Source: Ruegeria marisrubri (GTDB taxonomy: Bacteria; Pseudomonadota; Alphaproteobacteria; Rhodobacterales; Rhodobacteraceae). Taken from it: a stretch of DNA of 64,000 nucleotides. The position numbers and the translations under genes were made by a program. Below the pieces are notes generated by a model. That model saw only the letters and a program-made list of their open reading frames with translations. It had not been told where the DNA came from and made no database searches. Each line of letters starts with the position of its first letter. Position 1 is the stretch's first letter. The DNA is taken from contig NZ_LQBQ01000001.1 of assembly GCF_001507595.1 (NCBI RefSeq), positions 558,001-622,000 on the forward strand. The letters are read 5' to 3'. Of the stretch, positions 9,203 through 17,915 are shown one piece after another.

Positions 9203-10231
9203 CTATGGCGTGATCATGACCTTTCCGTCAGTCTTTTTCAGCGCGTCTGGCAAACCTGACACAACGTCACGAAGCGGCAGGCGCGCGGAAACGTCGGTTT
9301 TCCAGCGCCCGTCGGCGAAACGCGCCTGCACCTCCTGCACGACACGCATCTGGTCTTCGGTCGGCGTGGACATCATCCATTGCGTCAGCCAGAACCCCTC
9401 GATCCGTTTGCCCATGAAAATCAGCTGCCCCATCTGGGTCAGCTTGGGCGGCTCGGCGCTGAGTTTGCCGTAGCTGACCCAGCGCGCCTTGTTGGGCATC
9501 GCGACAAAGATCTGTTCCGACAGCTGGTCCGACACCGCATCCAGGAAAACGCGCGGTTTCAACTCCTTGGAAATGGCCGCGAATTTCTTGAGCAGGTCAG
9601 GGTCCGTGGTGACCAGCACTTCTTCGGCGCCGAGTTTTTTCAGAGAATCCACGGCTTCGGCCCGGCGCACGAGCGCGATGGGCTTCAGCCCAAGATCACG
9701 CCCGAGGCTGCACATCAGCTTTCCAAGCTGGCTGGTGGCGGCGGAAATGACAAAGGCGTCGCCCTCGGACCGGGCGATGTCGACCATCGCCATGGCGGTC
9801 ATCGGGTTGACGATCTGTGCCGCGCCGTCCTCGTCCGATATCTCGGGGCGTAGCGGAATGCACATCTGGGCCTGCGTCACGACATATTCGGCCCAAGCCC
9901 CGGACCCCGCCGCGACAAAGGCGACGCGTTGCCCTTGCAGGGCCTCGGCGCCGGCCCCGGTGGCCACGACATCCCCGCAACCTTCGAACCCGGCCGGGGC
10001 GCCCTTGACCCGGGGCTGCCCATACTCACCCTTGATGAAGTGGAGGTCGGACGGGTTGACCGACGCCATGCGCAGACGGATCAGAACCTGGCCCGGACCG
10101 GGTTGAGGCACGGGCAGTTCCGCCTCGGCGAGCCATTCCGAGGCGTCCTCGATGGCGGGGCCGGTCGCCTTGCCGGAAAATCCATCCTGGGTCTGAACGA
10201 CCGCGAACATGGTGGCGGGTAGATCACTCAT
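9203..10231 (-). CDS. MDR-superfamily NADPH:quinone oxidoreductase-like protein
   Basis: This is a zinc-independent medium-chain dehydrogenase/reductase of 342 residues. It shows the GroES-like part (RMASVNPSDLHFIKGEYG, GFEGCGDVVATG) and a Rossmann-like cofactor part (FVISAATSQLGKLMC, where the usual GxGxxG is altered). The zinc-ligand cysteines of classical alcohol dehydrogenases are absent. The start at 10231 follows GAGAGGG. It is the first gene of the minus-strand run leading into livHMGF, the ligase and the binding protein. It may act on the imported compound or an acyl-CoA derived from it; that is an inference. Confidence 0.8.
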   Translation of the reverse strand: MSDLPATMFAVVQTQDGFSGKATGPAIEDASEWLAEAELPVPQPGPGQVLIRLRMASVNPSDLHFIKGEYGQPRVKGAPAGFEGCGDVVATGAGAEALQGQRVAFVAAGSGAWAEYVVTQAQMCIPLRPEISDEDGAAQIVNPMTAMAMVDIARSEGDAFVISAATSQLGKLMCSLGRDLGLKPIALVRRAEAVDSLKKLGAEEVLVTTDPDLLKKFAAISKELKPRVFLDAVSDQLSEQIFVAMPNKARWVSYGKLSAEPPKLTQMGQLIFMGKRIEGFWLTQWMMSTPTEDQMRVVQEVQARFADGRWKTDVSARLPLRDVVSGLPDALKKTDGKVMITP

Positions 10232-10559
10232 CTCAAATCCCTCTCGAAACTTCTGAGACTGGAAAATACGAACCCTCGAGGCCAAGCTGGCCTTTGCCCC
10301 GTCTCGGGGTTGAAGCGATGCAGCCAGTGGAATATTTCCGTTTGAAATCAGAAAGCTGCCGCGCCGCTCTCGGCAAAGTGTCCGTGGCGCGATCGTTTCT
10401 GAAATTCAGTCGATCGGCTGGTATCGGCTGATTATGTTGCAGGGCTGTCGTCAGGATCACTGGCGGGTCCGATTGGTGCGTTTGTGCACCGAGGCAATCA
10501 CGCCCGCCGGTGTTCCGTCAATTCTCGGGTTCGATGACGTGGCGGAAAACGAGGATGAA
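10232..10559. other. Non-coding stretch upstream of the transporter operon
   Basis: About 330 bases without a convincing gene. It should contain the promoter of the 10231-to-2534 operon. The clearest element is a direct repeat, ATCGGCTG at 10413-10420 and again at 10423-10430, one helical turn apart. That spacing is what a dimeric activator or repressor often binds. No strong -35/-10 pair was found. Confidence 0.4.
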
Positions 10560-10589
10560 CCGGCCGGCGCAAGTCCTTTCGCCGGCCGG
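10560..10589 (-). terminator. Strong hairpin downstream of the 10596-11084 gene
   Basis: A ten-pair perfect stem CCGGCCGGCG/CGCCGGCCGG (10560-10569 with 10580-10589) with a ten-base loop lies six bases beyond the stop codon at 10596. There is no T run beyond it in the minus direction, so it may stabilise the 3' end rather than terminate by itself. Confidence 0.45.
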
Positions 10590-10595
10590 GGCAGT

Positions 10596-11084
10596 TCATT
10601 GCGCCATCAACTTGCGAAATTCTTCGATCTTGGCGGCGACAGTCTCGGGCGATGCCTTGATTTCGGCAAGGATCTGGATCAATTGGACCTTGGCCTCGTC
10701 CGAAAGCGTGCTGTCCTCGATGGCTTTGACCATCTTGTCATAATTGAACCCTTCTTCCGTCAGCGCGCCTTGCTCTTCCCAGGACTTGACCAGACCCTCG
10801 GCCTGTTTCTGAAGCGCTGCCAGTTGTTCACTGGTCAGTTCGGCGGCATCGTTCAGGGATTTTTCGGCTTGTTTCGCCATTTCGGCAGCCTTGTCAGTGG
10901 CTTGTTCAACGGCGTTGGTCGTTGCGTCGGCTGCAGCCTCGGCCGCTTCGCTCAAGGCATCTCCGGCATCCTGCACCGCGGCCTCGAAGCGCTCTGCCGG
11001 CGTTGGCTCGGGCTTGTTGAGAAAGTAAAATGCTCCGGCGGCAATCGCGATGATGACAACGACGGACACAATAATTCGGGACAT
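10596..11084 (-). CDS. Membrane-anchored alanine-rich helical protein
   Basis: I do not recognise a named family. The 162-residue product has one N-terminal membrane segment (residues 3-22, IIVSVVVIIAIAAGAFYF) and then a long Ala/Glu/Lys-rich region (about 28-105) with heptad-like AAEAAADAT and DKAAEMAKQAEK runs, suggesting an extended amphipathic helix or coiled coil. The C-terminal 50 residues look like a small helical bundle (LSDEAKVQLIQILAEIKASPETV). The start at 11084 follows AAGGAG. The N-in or periplasmic orientation suggests an envelope or stress role; this is speculation. Confidence 0.7.
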   Translation of the reverse strand: MSRIIVSVVVIIAIAAGAFYFLNKPEPTPAERFEAAVQDAGDALSEAAEAAADATTNAVEQATDKAAEMAKQAEKSLNDAAELTSEQLAALQKQAEGLVKSWEEQGALTEEGFNYDKMVKAIEDSTLSDEAKVQLIQILAEIKASPETVAAKIEEFRKLMAQ

Positions 11085-11217
11085 TCTGGTCTCCTTTGGA
11101 ATATGCGTCACTTGGGCGCTCAAATTTTTCCCGTTGGGCTCAATCTACTGAAGATGAGTTATTTCCGCTGGAAAAACGCCTGACAGGGTAGCCGCAAAAC
11201 ATGCCCATCGCCAAAGC

Positions 11218-11251
11218 AAAAAGGGGTTCGACAAATTTGTCGAACCCCTTT
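11218..11251 (-). terminator. Intrinsic terminator after tRNA-Asn
   Basis: This is a perfect palindrome with stem GGGGTTCGAC/GTCGAACCCC (11223-11232 and 11239-11248) and an AAATTT centre. In the minus direction it is followed by a run of T residues. It begins 11 bases past the tRNA 3' end. Confidence 0.85.
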
Positions 11252-11261
11252 CCGTATCTTC

Positions 11262-11336
11262 TGGCTCCGGCGGTAGGGATCGAACCTACGACCAATTGAT
11301 TAACAGTCAACTGCTCTACCGCTGAGCTACGCCGGA
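11262..11336 (-). tRNA. tRNA-Asn (anticodon GTT)
   Basis: Read on the minus strand, the acceptor stem TCCGGCG/CGCCGGA, D arm GTAGCTCAGCGGTAGAGC, anticodon loop CTGTTAA with GTT, and T arm GTAGGTTCGATCCCTAC are all present. The discriminator is G and the CCA end is encoded (11262-11264). The length is 75 bases. Confidence 0.97.
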
Positions 11337-11410
11337 ACTGCGCGCCATATAGCAATCCGGAATCCGGCCGTCCAGAGGGGATCGAAACAAAATTGGCAGA
11401 ATTTTTCAGA

Positions 11411-12325
11411 TCAACTCAACCGTTCAAACAGAGCGCTGGCGGACAACGCGCCTCGCGGCGCGATTCGCGATCTTCCAGTAAGATCAACGAGGTGAGCAAA
11501 GACGTTGCGTTCTGCCGCAGGCAGAAGCGCCGGCGGAGTTTCGGTATAGATACGTTCGGCCAGTTGCCGTGCGGTTGCCGGGCCGACTGCCAGCGCATCC
11601 AGTATCGCCGTCTCGCGGCCGAGTCGATGAGTCATCAGCCATTCAAGACGCTGGGCCGGCGACGACACCGGTGCGCCGTGCCCAGGGTGAAAAACGCTCC
11701 ATTCACGTTCTGCAAGCCGGCGACAGGACGCCATGAAATCCGTCAAGTCTCCGTCCGGCGGGGACACGAGCGAACTGGCCCACCCCATGACGTGGTCGGC
11801 AGTGAAACACATGCTCCCCCAAGCCAGCGCGATGTGGTTCCCAAGATGCCCTGGGGTGTGAATGACCTCGAGAGACCAGCCATCGCCCTCAATCCGTTCT
11901 CCGTCTGCCACTTCGACATCAGGGCGAAAATCGCGATCGATGCCCTCACCGCCGCCTGCCAGCCCTTCTCGTGCCAGCCGCGCCATCACCGGGCTGCGTC
12001 CCGCCTCCGGCCCGCCAAAGGCATGGATGGGGGCTCCGGTCCGTTCGGCCAGTGGAGCGGCCAGTGGTGAGTGGTCCAGATGCGTGTGGGTCGCAATGAT
12101 GTGGCTGACTCTCTGCCTTGGCCCCAACGCCGACAGAATCGCGTCCATATGCGCCGAATCCAGCGGTCCCGGATCGATGACCGCCACGTCCCTCTCGCCC
12201 AGAAGATAGGTATTGGTGCCGCGATAGGTCATCGGCGAAGGGTTGGGCGCCAGCACACGCCGCAGCCCCGGCGCCAGTTCGATGGGAACGCCTGCGGGCG
12301 GGTTGAAATCATCGGGCGGCTGCAT
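11411..12325 (-). CDS. MBL-fold metallo-hydrolase (LACTB2/glyoxalase-II-like)
   Basis: This is a metallo-beta-lactamase-fold hydrolase of 304 residues. The metal-binding motif is THTHLDHS (His80, His82, Asp84, His85), and later ligands are in HTPGHLGNH and FTADHVMGW and in FHPGHGAPV. The C-terminal winged-helix-like part (RETAILDALAVGPATARQLAERIY) is typical of LACTB2-type proteins. These act on phosphodiester or thioester substrates; the substrate is unknown here. AGAGGAC precedes the ATG. It is divergent from the kinase gene, with 44 bases between the starts. Confidence 0.88.
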   Translation of the reverse strand: MQPPDDFNPPAGVPIELAPGLRRVLAPNPSPMTYRGTNTYLLGERDVAVIDPGPLDSAHMDAILSALGPRQRVSHIIATHTHLDHSPLAAPLAERTGAPIHAFGGPEAGRSPVMARLAREGLAGGGEGIDRDFRPDVEVADGERIEGDGWSLEVIHTPGHLGNHIALAWGSMCFTADHVMGWASSLVSPPDGDLTDFMASCRRLAEREWSVFHPGHGAPVSSPAQRLEWLMTHRLGRETAILDALAVGPATARQLAERIYTETPPALLPAAERNVFAHLVDLTGRSRIAPRGALSASALFERLS

Positions 12326-12369
12326 CCTGTCCTCTTTCGCTTTTTCGTGTGGCTCGTTAGGCTTATCCC

Positions 12370-13689
12370 ATGTCTCTCCCCTTGCTCAAACCCTATGTTC
12401 CGCGAAGCCTTTATGCCCGGGCGGCCATAATCCTCATTCTTCCGGTGGTCGTGGTCCTGCTGGTCGTGGCGGTGGCTTTTCTGCAGCGCCATCTTGAGGA
12501 CGTGACGACGCAGATGACGCGGACCGTCTCTCGGGAAATCAAGCTTGTCATGAGCGAGATGAAAGACGCCGAAACGCAAGAGGAAGCGATCGCCCTGGCA
12601 GGTTCCGAGCTCGATGCCCTGCAAATGAAAGCGCGGTTCTTGAACCCCGGCGAGGTCCCGCCCGCAGCCACCCGGCGGTGGTATGACTTCACTGCCCCGA
12701 TGGTGGTCGCGAACCTGACCAGGCTGGTCCCCGAAGTGCAGGTGGTATCGATTCCCGATAGCCGAAACACGATGGTTTATCTGGAAACCGATTTGGGGTT
12801 TCTGGAACTGACGCTGGATCCCAGACGCCTGTCCCCGGCTGCACCTCACCAACTTATCGTCACGATGGTGTTCTTCGCGGTTCTGATGACGTCGATTTCA
12901 TTCCTCTACATGCGCAACCAGTTGCGGCCTATCACGCGTCTGGCCGATGCGGCGCAGGCCTTTGGGCGGGGCAGGGTGGTTCCGTATAGTCCCGGTGGCG
13001 CGATCGAAGTGCGCGCGGCGGGGAACGCCTTTCTGGACATGCGCGCCCGGATCGAACGTCAGATCGAACAGCGCACGCTCATGCTGTCGGGGGTAAGTCA
13101 CGATCTGCGGACACCCCTGACTCGTCTCAAGCTGGGGTTGTCGATGCTGCCCGAAGAAGAGGCCGCTCCGCTGCTCCAGGATGTGAATGAGATGCAGGAG
13201 CTTCTCGACACTTTCCTCGAATTTTCCCGTGGGGCCTCGGAGGGAACACCCGAGGCGGTGGACCCAGCCGAGCTTCTGCAACAGATCGTCGAAGATGCCA
13301 GGCGTGCCGGGCGCGAGGTTGCACTGACGCAATGCGAAGGAAACGGCAAGGTCATGTTGCGGCCCACCGCGATTCGCCGGGCGGTCGAGAACTTGATCGG
13401 AAACGCGGTGCGCTATGGCACTCGCGCCGAGATCAGCATGGCTCTGACGCCAAGGACCTTGCGGATCAGGGTCGAGGATGACGGACCGGGCATCCCGCCC
13501 GAGCAGCGCAACGAAGCGGTGAAACCCTTCGCCCGCCTCGATCCTGCGCGCAACCAGAACCGCGGCAGCGGCGTCGGGCTGGGGCTGGCCATCGTGGCCG
13601 ATGTGGCGCGGGCCCATGGCGGCGCGCTGAGACTTGGAAAAAGCGAACAGCTGGGTGGGTTGCGTGCCGATATCGTCATTGCGCGGTGA
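12370..13689 (+). CDS. Sensor histidine kinase (EnvZ-like)
   Basis: This is an inner-membrane two-component sensor of 439 residues. TM1 is at about 16-37 (AAIILILPVVVVLLVVAVAF), a periplasmic domain of about 120 residues follows, and TM2 is at about 160-180. The HAMP region starts at MRNQLRPITRLADAAQAFG. The H-box is SGVSHDLRTPLTRLK with His244; the N-box is NLIGNAVRYG, and the ATP lid contains DDGPGIPPEQR and GSGVGLGLAI. No response-regulator gene is adjacent, so its partner must be elsewhere or upstream of the divergent gene. The Shine-Dalgarno is weak. Confidence 0.9.
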   Translation: MSLPLLKPYVPRSLYARAAIILILPVVVVLLVVAVAFLQRHLEDVTTQMTRTVSREIKLVMSEMKDAETQEEAIALAGSELDALQMKARFLNPGEVPPAATRRWYDFTAPMVVANLTRLVPEVQVVSIPDSRNTMVYLETDLGFLELTLDPRRLSPAAPHQLIVTMVFFAVLMTSISFLYMRNQLRPITRLADAAQAFGRGRVVPYSPGGAIEVRAAGNAFLDMRARIERQIEQRTLMLSGVSHDLRTPLTRLKLGLSMLPEEEAAPLLQDVNEMQELLDTFLEFSRGASEGTPEAVDPAELLQQIVEDARRAGREVALTQCEGNGKVMLRPTAIRRAVENLIGNAVRYGTRAEISMALTPRTLRIRVEDDGPGIPPEQRNEAVKPFARLDPARNQNRGSGVGLGLAIVADVARAHGGALRLGKSEQLGGLRADIVIAR

Positions 13690-13693
13690 ATTC

Positions 13694-13770
13694 TGGTAGG
13701 CCCGGAGGGACTCGAACCCCCAACCAAAGCGTTATGAGCGCTCTGCTCTAACCAATTGAGCTACAGGCCC
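13694..13770 (-). tRNA. tRNA with CAT anticodon, probably tRNA-Ile2
   Basis: On the minus strand a 77-base tRNA reads GGGCCTGTAGCTCAATTGG at the 5' end, with anticodon loop CTCATAA (CAT), T arm GGGGGTTCGAGTCCCTCC and encoded CCA (13694-13696). The anticodon stem GAGCGCTCATAACGC and the acceptor stem resemble the lysidine-modified isoleucine tRNA rather than elongator or initiator methionine tRNA. The Ile2 versus Met choice is by memory of the family. Confidence 0.75.
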
Positions 13771-13876
13771 GCCTTGCGCCTTGCGTATCACGAACATCGC
13801 CCGCGTCAAGCCTGACCGTTGCAAGAGCGGGCACAATCGACTAACCCGCCCGGAAAGCACTCATGAGGGATTTGCC

Positions 13877-14923
13877 ATGACAGCGGGCAAGAGCGGCATG
13901 ACCTATGCCGATGCGGGCGTGGATATCGATGCGGGCAACGCGCTTGTCGACCGGATCAAGCCTGCCGCAAAGCGGACGAACCGTCCGGGCGTGATGAGCG
14001 GTCTGGGCGGGTTCGGCGCGCTCTTCGATCTCCAGGCGGCCGGATACAGCGACCCGATTCTGGTGGGCGCGACCGATGGGGTCGGGACCAAGCTGCGGAT
14101 CGCCATTGATACCGGCGTCGTGGACGGCGTGGGGATCGACCTTGTTGCCATGTGCGTCAATGACCTGATCTGCCAGGGTGCCGAGCCGCTGTTTTTCCTC
14201 GACTATTTCGCCACCGGCAAGCTGGAAACGGAAACCGCGGCGCGGATCATCGAAGGTATCGCCGAAGGCTGCGCGCGGTCGGGCTGCGCCCTGATCGGCG
14301 GCGAGACGGCAGAGATGCCGGGCATGTATCCCGAGGGCGATTTCGACCTTGCCGGCTTCGCCGTCGGCGCGATGGAGCGGGGCGCGGCTCTGCCAGCCGG
14401 TGTGCGGGAAGGCGACGTTCTGCTGGGGCTGGCCTCGGACGGTGTGCATTCCAACGGCTATTCGCTGGTCCGCCGCCTTGTCGAGCATTCCGGACTGGGC
14501 TGGGAATCGGACTGCCCCTTTGGCGAGGGCAAGCTGGGCGAGGTGCTGCTCACCCCGACCCGTCTTTATGTGAAACCGGCGCTGAGCGCGATCCGCGCAG
14601 GCGGGGTGAATGCCCTGGCCCACATCACCGGCGGCGGGCTGACCGAGAACCTGCCACGGGTTCTGCCCGAAGGCATGGGCGCGGCGATCGACCTGGGCAC
14701 TTGGGAGCTGCCGCCGGTGTTCCGCTGGATGGCCGAAACCGGCGACATTGCCGAAGAGGAAATGCTCAAGACCTTCAACTGTGGCATCGGCATGATCGTG
14801 GTGTGCAAGGCAGACCGCGCCGACCAACTCGCTGGACTTCTGGCCGCCGAGGGCGAAACCGTGGCCCGTCTGGGCACCGTCACCGGCACATCCGGCGTAG
14901 CCTACGAGGGCGCGCTGCTGTGA
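13877..14923 (+). CDS. purM: Phosphoribosylformylglycinamidine cyclo-ligase
   Basis: PurM (AIR synthetase) closes FGAM to aminoimidazole ribonucleotide with ATP, the fifth step of purine synthesis. The 348-residue product begins [27 protein letters not shown] and contains [33 protein letters not shown] and [15 protein letters not shown], all family signatures. The ATG at 13877 follows GAGGG. purN overlaps the stop by four bases, so purM-purN form a coupled pair. Confidence 0.97.
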   Translation: MTAGKSGMTYADAGVDIDAGNALVDRIKPAAKRTNRPGVMSGLGGFGALFDLQAAGYSDPILVGATDGVGTKLRIAIDTGVVDGVGIDLVAMCVNDLICQGAEPLFFLDYFATGKLETETAARIIEGIAEGCARSGCALIGGETAEMPGMYPEGDFDLAGFAVGAMERGAALPAGVREGDVLLGLASDGVHSNGYSLVRRLVEHSGLGWESDCPFGEGKLGEVLLTPTRLYVKPALSAIRAGGVNALAHITGGGLTENLPRVLPEGMGAAIDLGTWELPPVFRWMAETGDIAEEEMLKTFNCGIGMIVVCKADRADQLAGLLAAEGETVARLGTVTGTSGVAYEGALL

Positions 14924-15516
14924 GCCACAAGCGAGTCGCGATCCTGATTTCGGGCGGCGGGTCCAACATGGTGTCGCTGGTCGACAGCATGACCGGCGAT
15001 CATCCGGCGCGGCCCTGTCTGGTTCTGTCGAATGACCCACAGGCAGGTGGTTTGAAAAAGGCGGCCGCGCGCGGTATCCCGACGGCCGTGGTCGATCACC
15101 GACCCTTTGCCGGGGACCGCGCCGCGTTCGAGGCGGAGCTGCTGAAACCGCTGCTGGCTGCCGAGCCGGACATCGTGTGTCTGGCGGGGTTCATGCGGGT
15201 TCTGACGGCCGATTTCGTCTCGCGGTTTCAGGGGCGCATGCTCAACATCCACCCCTCGCTTTTGCCCAAGTACAAGGGACTGCACACCCATGCCCGTGCG
15301 CTCGAGGCCGGGGACAAGGAACATGGATGCACCGTGCACGAGGTGACGGCGGCCCTGGACGACGGGCCGATCCTTGGGCAGGCGCGCGTTCCGGTCGAAC
15401 CCGGCGATACGCCGGAAACGCTGGCCGCGCGGGTTCTGGAATGGGAGCACAAGCTGTATCCGGCCGTTCTGCGCCGGTTTGCTTTGGGCAACACTGAACC
15501 GGTTCTCTTGCCCTGA
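14920..15516 (+). CDS. purN: Phosphoribosylglycinamide formyltransferase (GTG start)
   Basis: PurN transfers a formyl group from 10-formyl-THF to GAR in purine synthesis. The 198-residue product begins (M)[16 protein letters not shown] and contains [33 protein letters not shown] and the catalytic Asp region [17 protein letters not shown]. The GTG overlaps the purM TGA (GTGA), which fixes the start. Confidence 0.96.
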   Translation: MSHKRVAILISGGGSNMVSLVDSMTGDHPARPCLVLSNDPQAGGLKKAAARGIPTAVVDHRPFAGDRAAFEAELLKPLLAAEPDIVCLAGFMRVLTADFVSRFQGRMLNIHPSLLPKYKGLHTHARALEAGDKEHGCTVHEVTAALDDGPILGQARVPVEPGDTPETLAARVLEWEHKLYPAVLRRFALGNTEPVLLP

Positions 15517-15632
15517 TGGCTTGACTGCGATTTACACGCGCTTGCCGTTTGGCCTATGGTCCCGCGAGGTCCTGACACGATACGAATTTCGCCGGGAAGC
15601 CCAAGTAATACGAGCAAGAAACAGCATCGCGC

Positions 15633-16790
15633 ATGAGAACTCTTACAACCACGCAAGAACTGGCCGAATTCTGCAAGGCGGCGGCCGCACATCCCTATGT
15701 CACCGTCGATACCGAGTTCCTGCGCGAAAGAACCTACTACTCCAAGCTCTGCCTGATTCAGCTGGCCTATCCCTCTGACGAAGAGGATAGCGCGGTCTTG
15801 GTGGACCCTCTGGCGGACAGTCTTTCACTGGAACCACTCCTTGACCTGTTTCGCGACGAAAACGTGGTCAAAGTCTTTCACGCTGCCCGTCAGGATCTCG
15901 AGATTTTCTGGGTCGAGGCGGGCGTCTTTCCGCAACCGCTGTTCGACACCCAGGTTGCGGCCATGGTCTGCGGCTTTGGCGAGCAGGTCGGGTATGAAAC
16001 GCTGGTGCGCAAGATCTGCAAGCAGGGGCTGGACAAGACCTCGCGCTTCACCGACTGGTCGCGCCGGCCGCTGACCGATGCGCAAAAGACTTACGCTTTG
16101 GCGGACGTAACCCATTTGCGCAGGATCTATGAATATCTTGCAGCCGAGCTGAAAAAGACGAAACGAACCCATTGGGTGGCCGAAGAACTGCGGACGCTCA
16201 CCGACTCCGCGACCTATGACATTCGCCCCGAAGAAGCATGGCGGCGCGTCAAGACGCGAACCAACTCACCCAAATTCCTGGCAGTGGTCAAGGAACTGGC
16301 CCAGTTCCGCGAGGCCTATGCGCAGGAAAAGAACATTCCGCGGAACCGCGTGTTCAAGGATGATGCGCTGATCGAACTGGCTTCGACCAAGCCCCGGACA
16401 CATGCGGATCTGGGTGGGTCGCGCCTGTTGCTGCGCGAGGCCCGCAAGGGAGCGATCGCAGATGGAATCCTTGAGGCGGTCAAGCGGGGGGTGAACTGTC
16501 CGCCAGACAAGATGCCAAAGGCGGACAACAGCCGCGACAAGCTCAGGGTGAACCCGGCCTTGGCGGATCTTCTGCGGGTGCTGCTGAAATCCAAGACCGA
16601 AAGCTCCGGTGTGGCCGCGAAACTGATCGCGACCAGCTCTGAACTTGACCTGATCGCCGCCGGCGAGCGTGAAGTGCCCTCGATGAAGGGATGGCGCTAC
16701 GAAGTGTTCGGAGAGGACGCTCTGCGCCTGTGCGAAGGCAAGATCGCGCTGGCGGCCAAGGGGCAGTCCGTCAAGGTCGTATCGCTCTGA
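15633..16790 (+). CDS. rnd: Ribonuclease D
   Basis: This is a DEDD-family 3'-5' exoribonuclease that trims tRNA precursors. The 385-residue product carries the exonuclease motifs VDTEFLRERTYYSKL (Exo I), KVFHAARQDLEI (Exo II) and QKTYALADVTHLRRIYEYL (Exo III with Tyr). HRDC-type helical domains fill the C-terminal half. The upstream Shine-Dalgarno is poor, but homology starts at MRTLTTTQEL. The gap to purN is 116 bases. Confidence 0.95.
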   Translation: MRTLTTTQELAEFCKAAAAHPYVTVDTEFLRERTYYSKLCLIQLAYPSDEEDSAVLVDPLADSLSLEPLLDLFRDENVVKVFHAARQDLEIFWVEAGVFPQPLFDTQVAAMVCGFGEQVGYETLVRKICKQGLDKTSRFTDWSRRPLTDAQKTYALADVTHLRRIYEYLAAELKKTKRTHWVAEELRTLTDSATYDIRPEEAWRRVKTRTNSPKFLAVVKELAQFREAYAQEKNIPRNRVFKDDALIELASTKPRTHADLGGSRLLLREARKGAIADGILEAVKRGVNCPPDKMPKADNSRDKLRVNPALADLLRVLLKSKTESSGVAAKLIATSSELDLIAAGEREVPSMKGWRYEVFGEDALRLCEGKIALAAKGQSVKVVSL

Positions 16791-16800
16791 CGGTTTGGGA

Positions 16801-17328
16801 TCAGCGTCTGCGGACTTCGCGCGCGTTTTGTTGACCTGATACGCGGATCAGGCGAACGCCCTCCAAGTCCTGCGACGACAAGGTGACCGCCTGGGTAACG
16901 GTGCGCGACCGTTCCGGACCTTGGGGGGTCGGATCCTCGGGATAGATCACCCGAAATGTGTAGGCCAGAACACCGTTTTGCGCATTTTCTTCGGAAACGA
17001 TCGGCCGCAGCTGCGCACCGTAAGCACCCTGCCGGGTCGCAATTCCGGTTGCGGTCACGATTGCACCCGTAGTGGTCGGATCAACGCGCAACTCCGATAT
17101 GACGGCGATTGGGAGGCTGCGGTCCGGCTGGTCGGGGCGCTCAAAAAGACCTTTGCCGGTTTTCTGCGGAACCAGCGGGTTCACCTGCTCGGCCTGAACC
17201 GAAGCGTCGGCGGTCGTCGATGTGCTGTCCCCGAACCAGTTCGATGGGTTCATCCGCGATTCCCGCCAACTGCTGCAAGCTGAAAGGGAAAGAGAGGCGA
17301 CCAGAAGAACGGCAAGGGATTTTCGCAT
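16801..17328 (-). CDS. Predicted outer-membrane lipoprotein, unknown function
   Basis: I recognise no named domain. The 175-residue product starts MRKSLAVLLVASLSLSAC, a lipoprotein signal with lipobox LSAC and Cys18, followed by a short linker. The mature part includes DRSLPIAVISELRVDPTTTGAIVTATG and a C-terminal section rich in beta-strand character. A GTG four codons upstream is an alternative start. The gene is convergent with rnd and divergent from sufE. Confidence 0.75.
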   Translation of the reverse strand: MRKSLAVLLVASLSLSACSSWRESRMNPSNWFGDSTSTTADASVQAEQVNPLVPQKTGKGLFERPDQPDRSLPIAVISELRVDPTTTGAIVTATGIATRQGAYGAQLRPIVSEENAQNGVLAYTFRVIYPEDPTPQGPERSRTVTQAVTLSSQDLEGVRLIRVSGQQNAREVRRR

Positions 17329-17464
17329 GGTACTCAGCACTTGGACATAATTTGCCCGAAACGGTTAGCCTATCTTTCGACACTTGAAAAGCCATCGCAG
17401 GGCTGGACAGTGCGGCCGAGGCGACTTAGGTCACTCCCGACAACCGCATCAAAAGGATCAGAAC

Positions 17465-17875
17465 ATGGCGACCCCTGCCTTTGAAGAAATCGTCGAAGAT
17501 TTCGAATTTCTCGAAGATTGGGAAGATCGGTATCGCCATGTGATCGAGCAGGGCAAGGCGATGGAGCCGCTGGACGAGGCGCTCAAGGTGCCCGCAACCA
17601 AGGTCCATGGCTGCGCCAGCCAGGTATGGCTGCATCCCGTGATCGAGAACGGCATTTTCCGGTTCGACGGCGACAGTGATGCCCTGATCGTGCGCGGGCT
17701 GATCGCGGTGCTGAGGGCGCTTTACAACGGGTTGCCCGTTGCCGAAGTGCCAAAGGTCGATGCGCGTGCTGAAATGGCGCGGTTGGGTCTCAACGAGCAT
17801 CTTTCGGCGCAAAGGTCGAATGGTTTGCGGGCGATGATCGAACGGATTCGCGAAGTGGCCACGGAAAGCGCCTGA
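17465..17875 (+). CDS. sufE: SufE family cysteine-desulfuration protein
   Basis: SufE accepts sulfur from the SufS cysteine desulfurase and stimulates Fe-S cluster assembly. The 136-residue product has the sulfur-accepting cysteine in KVHGCASQVWL and the typical start FEEIVEDFEFLEDWEDRYRHVIE. Length is normal for the family. The gene stands alone, away from any suf operon. AAAAGGATC precedes the start. Confidence 0.94.
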   Translation: MATPAFEEIVEDFEFLEDWEDRYRHVIEQGKAMEPLDEALKVPATKVHGCASQVWLHPVIENGIFRFDGDSDALIVRGLIAVLRALYNGLPVAEVPKVDARAEMARLGLNEHLSAQRSNGLRAMIERIREVATESA

Positions 17876-17885
17876 CTGAGGAAAT

Positions 17886-17905
17886 GGGGCCGTGATCTCG
17901 GCCCC
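17886..17905. terminator. GC-rich hairpin between convergent sufE and the DUF1638 gene
   Basis: A seven-pair stem GGGGCCG/CGGCCCC with a TGATCT loop sits between two converging stops. There is no T run on either side, so it is a possible rather than certain terminator. Confidence 0.4.
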
Positions 17906-17915
17906 GTGACACGGG

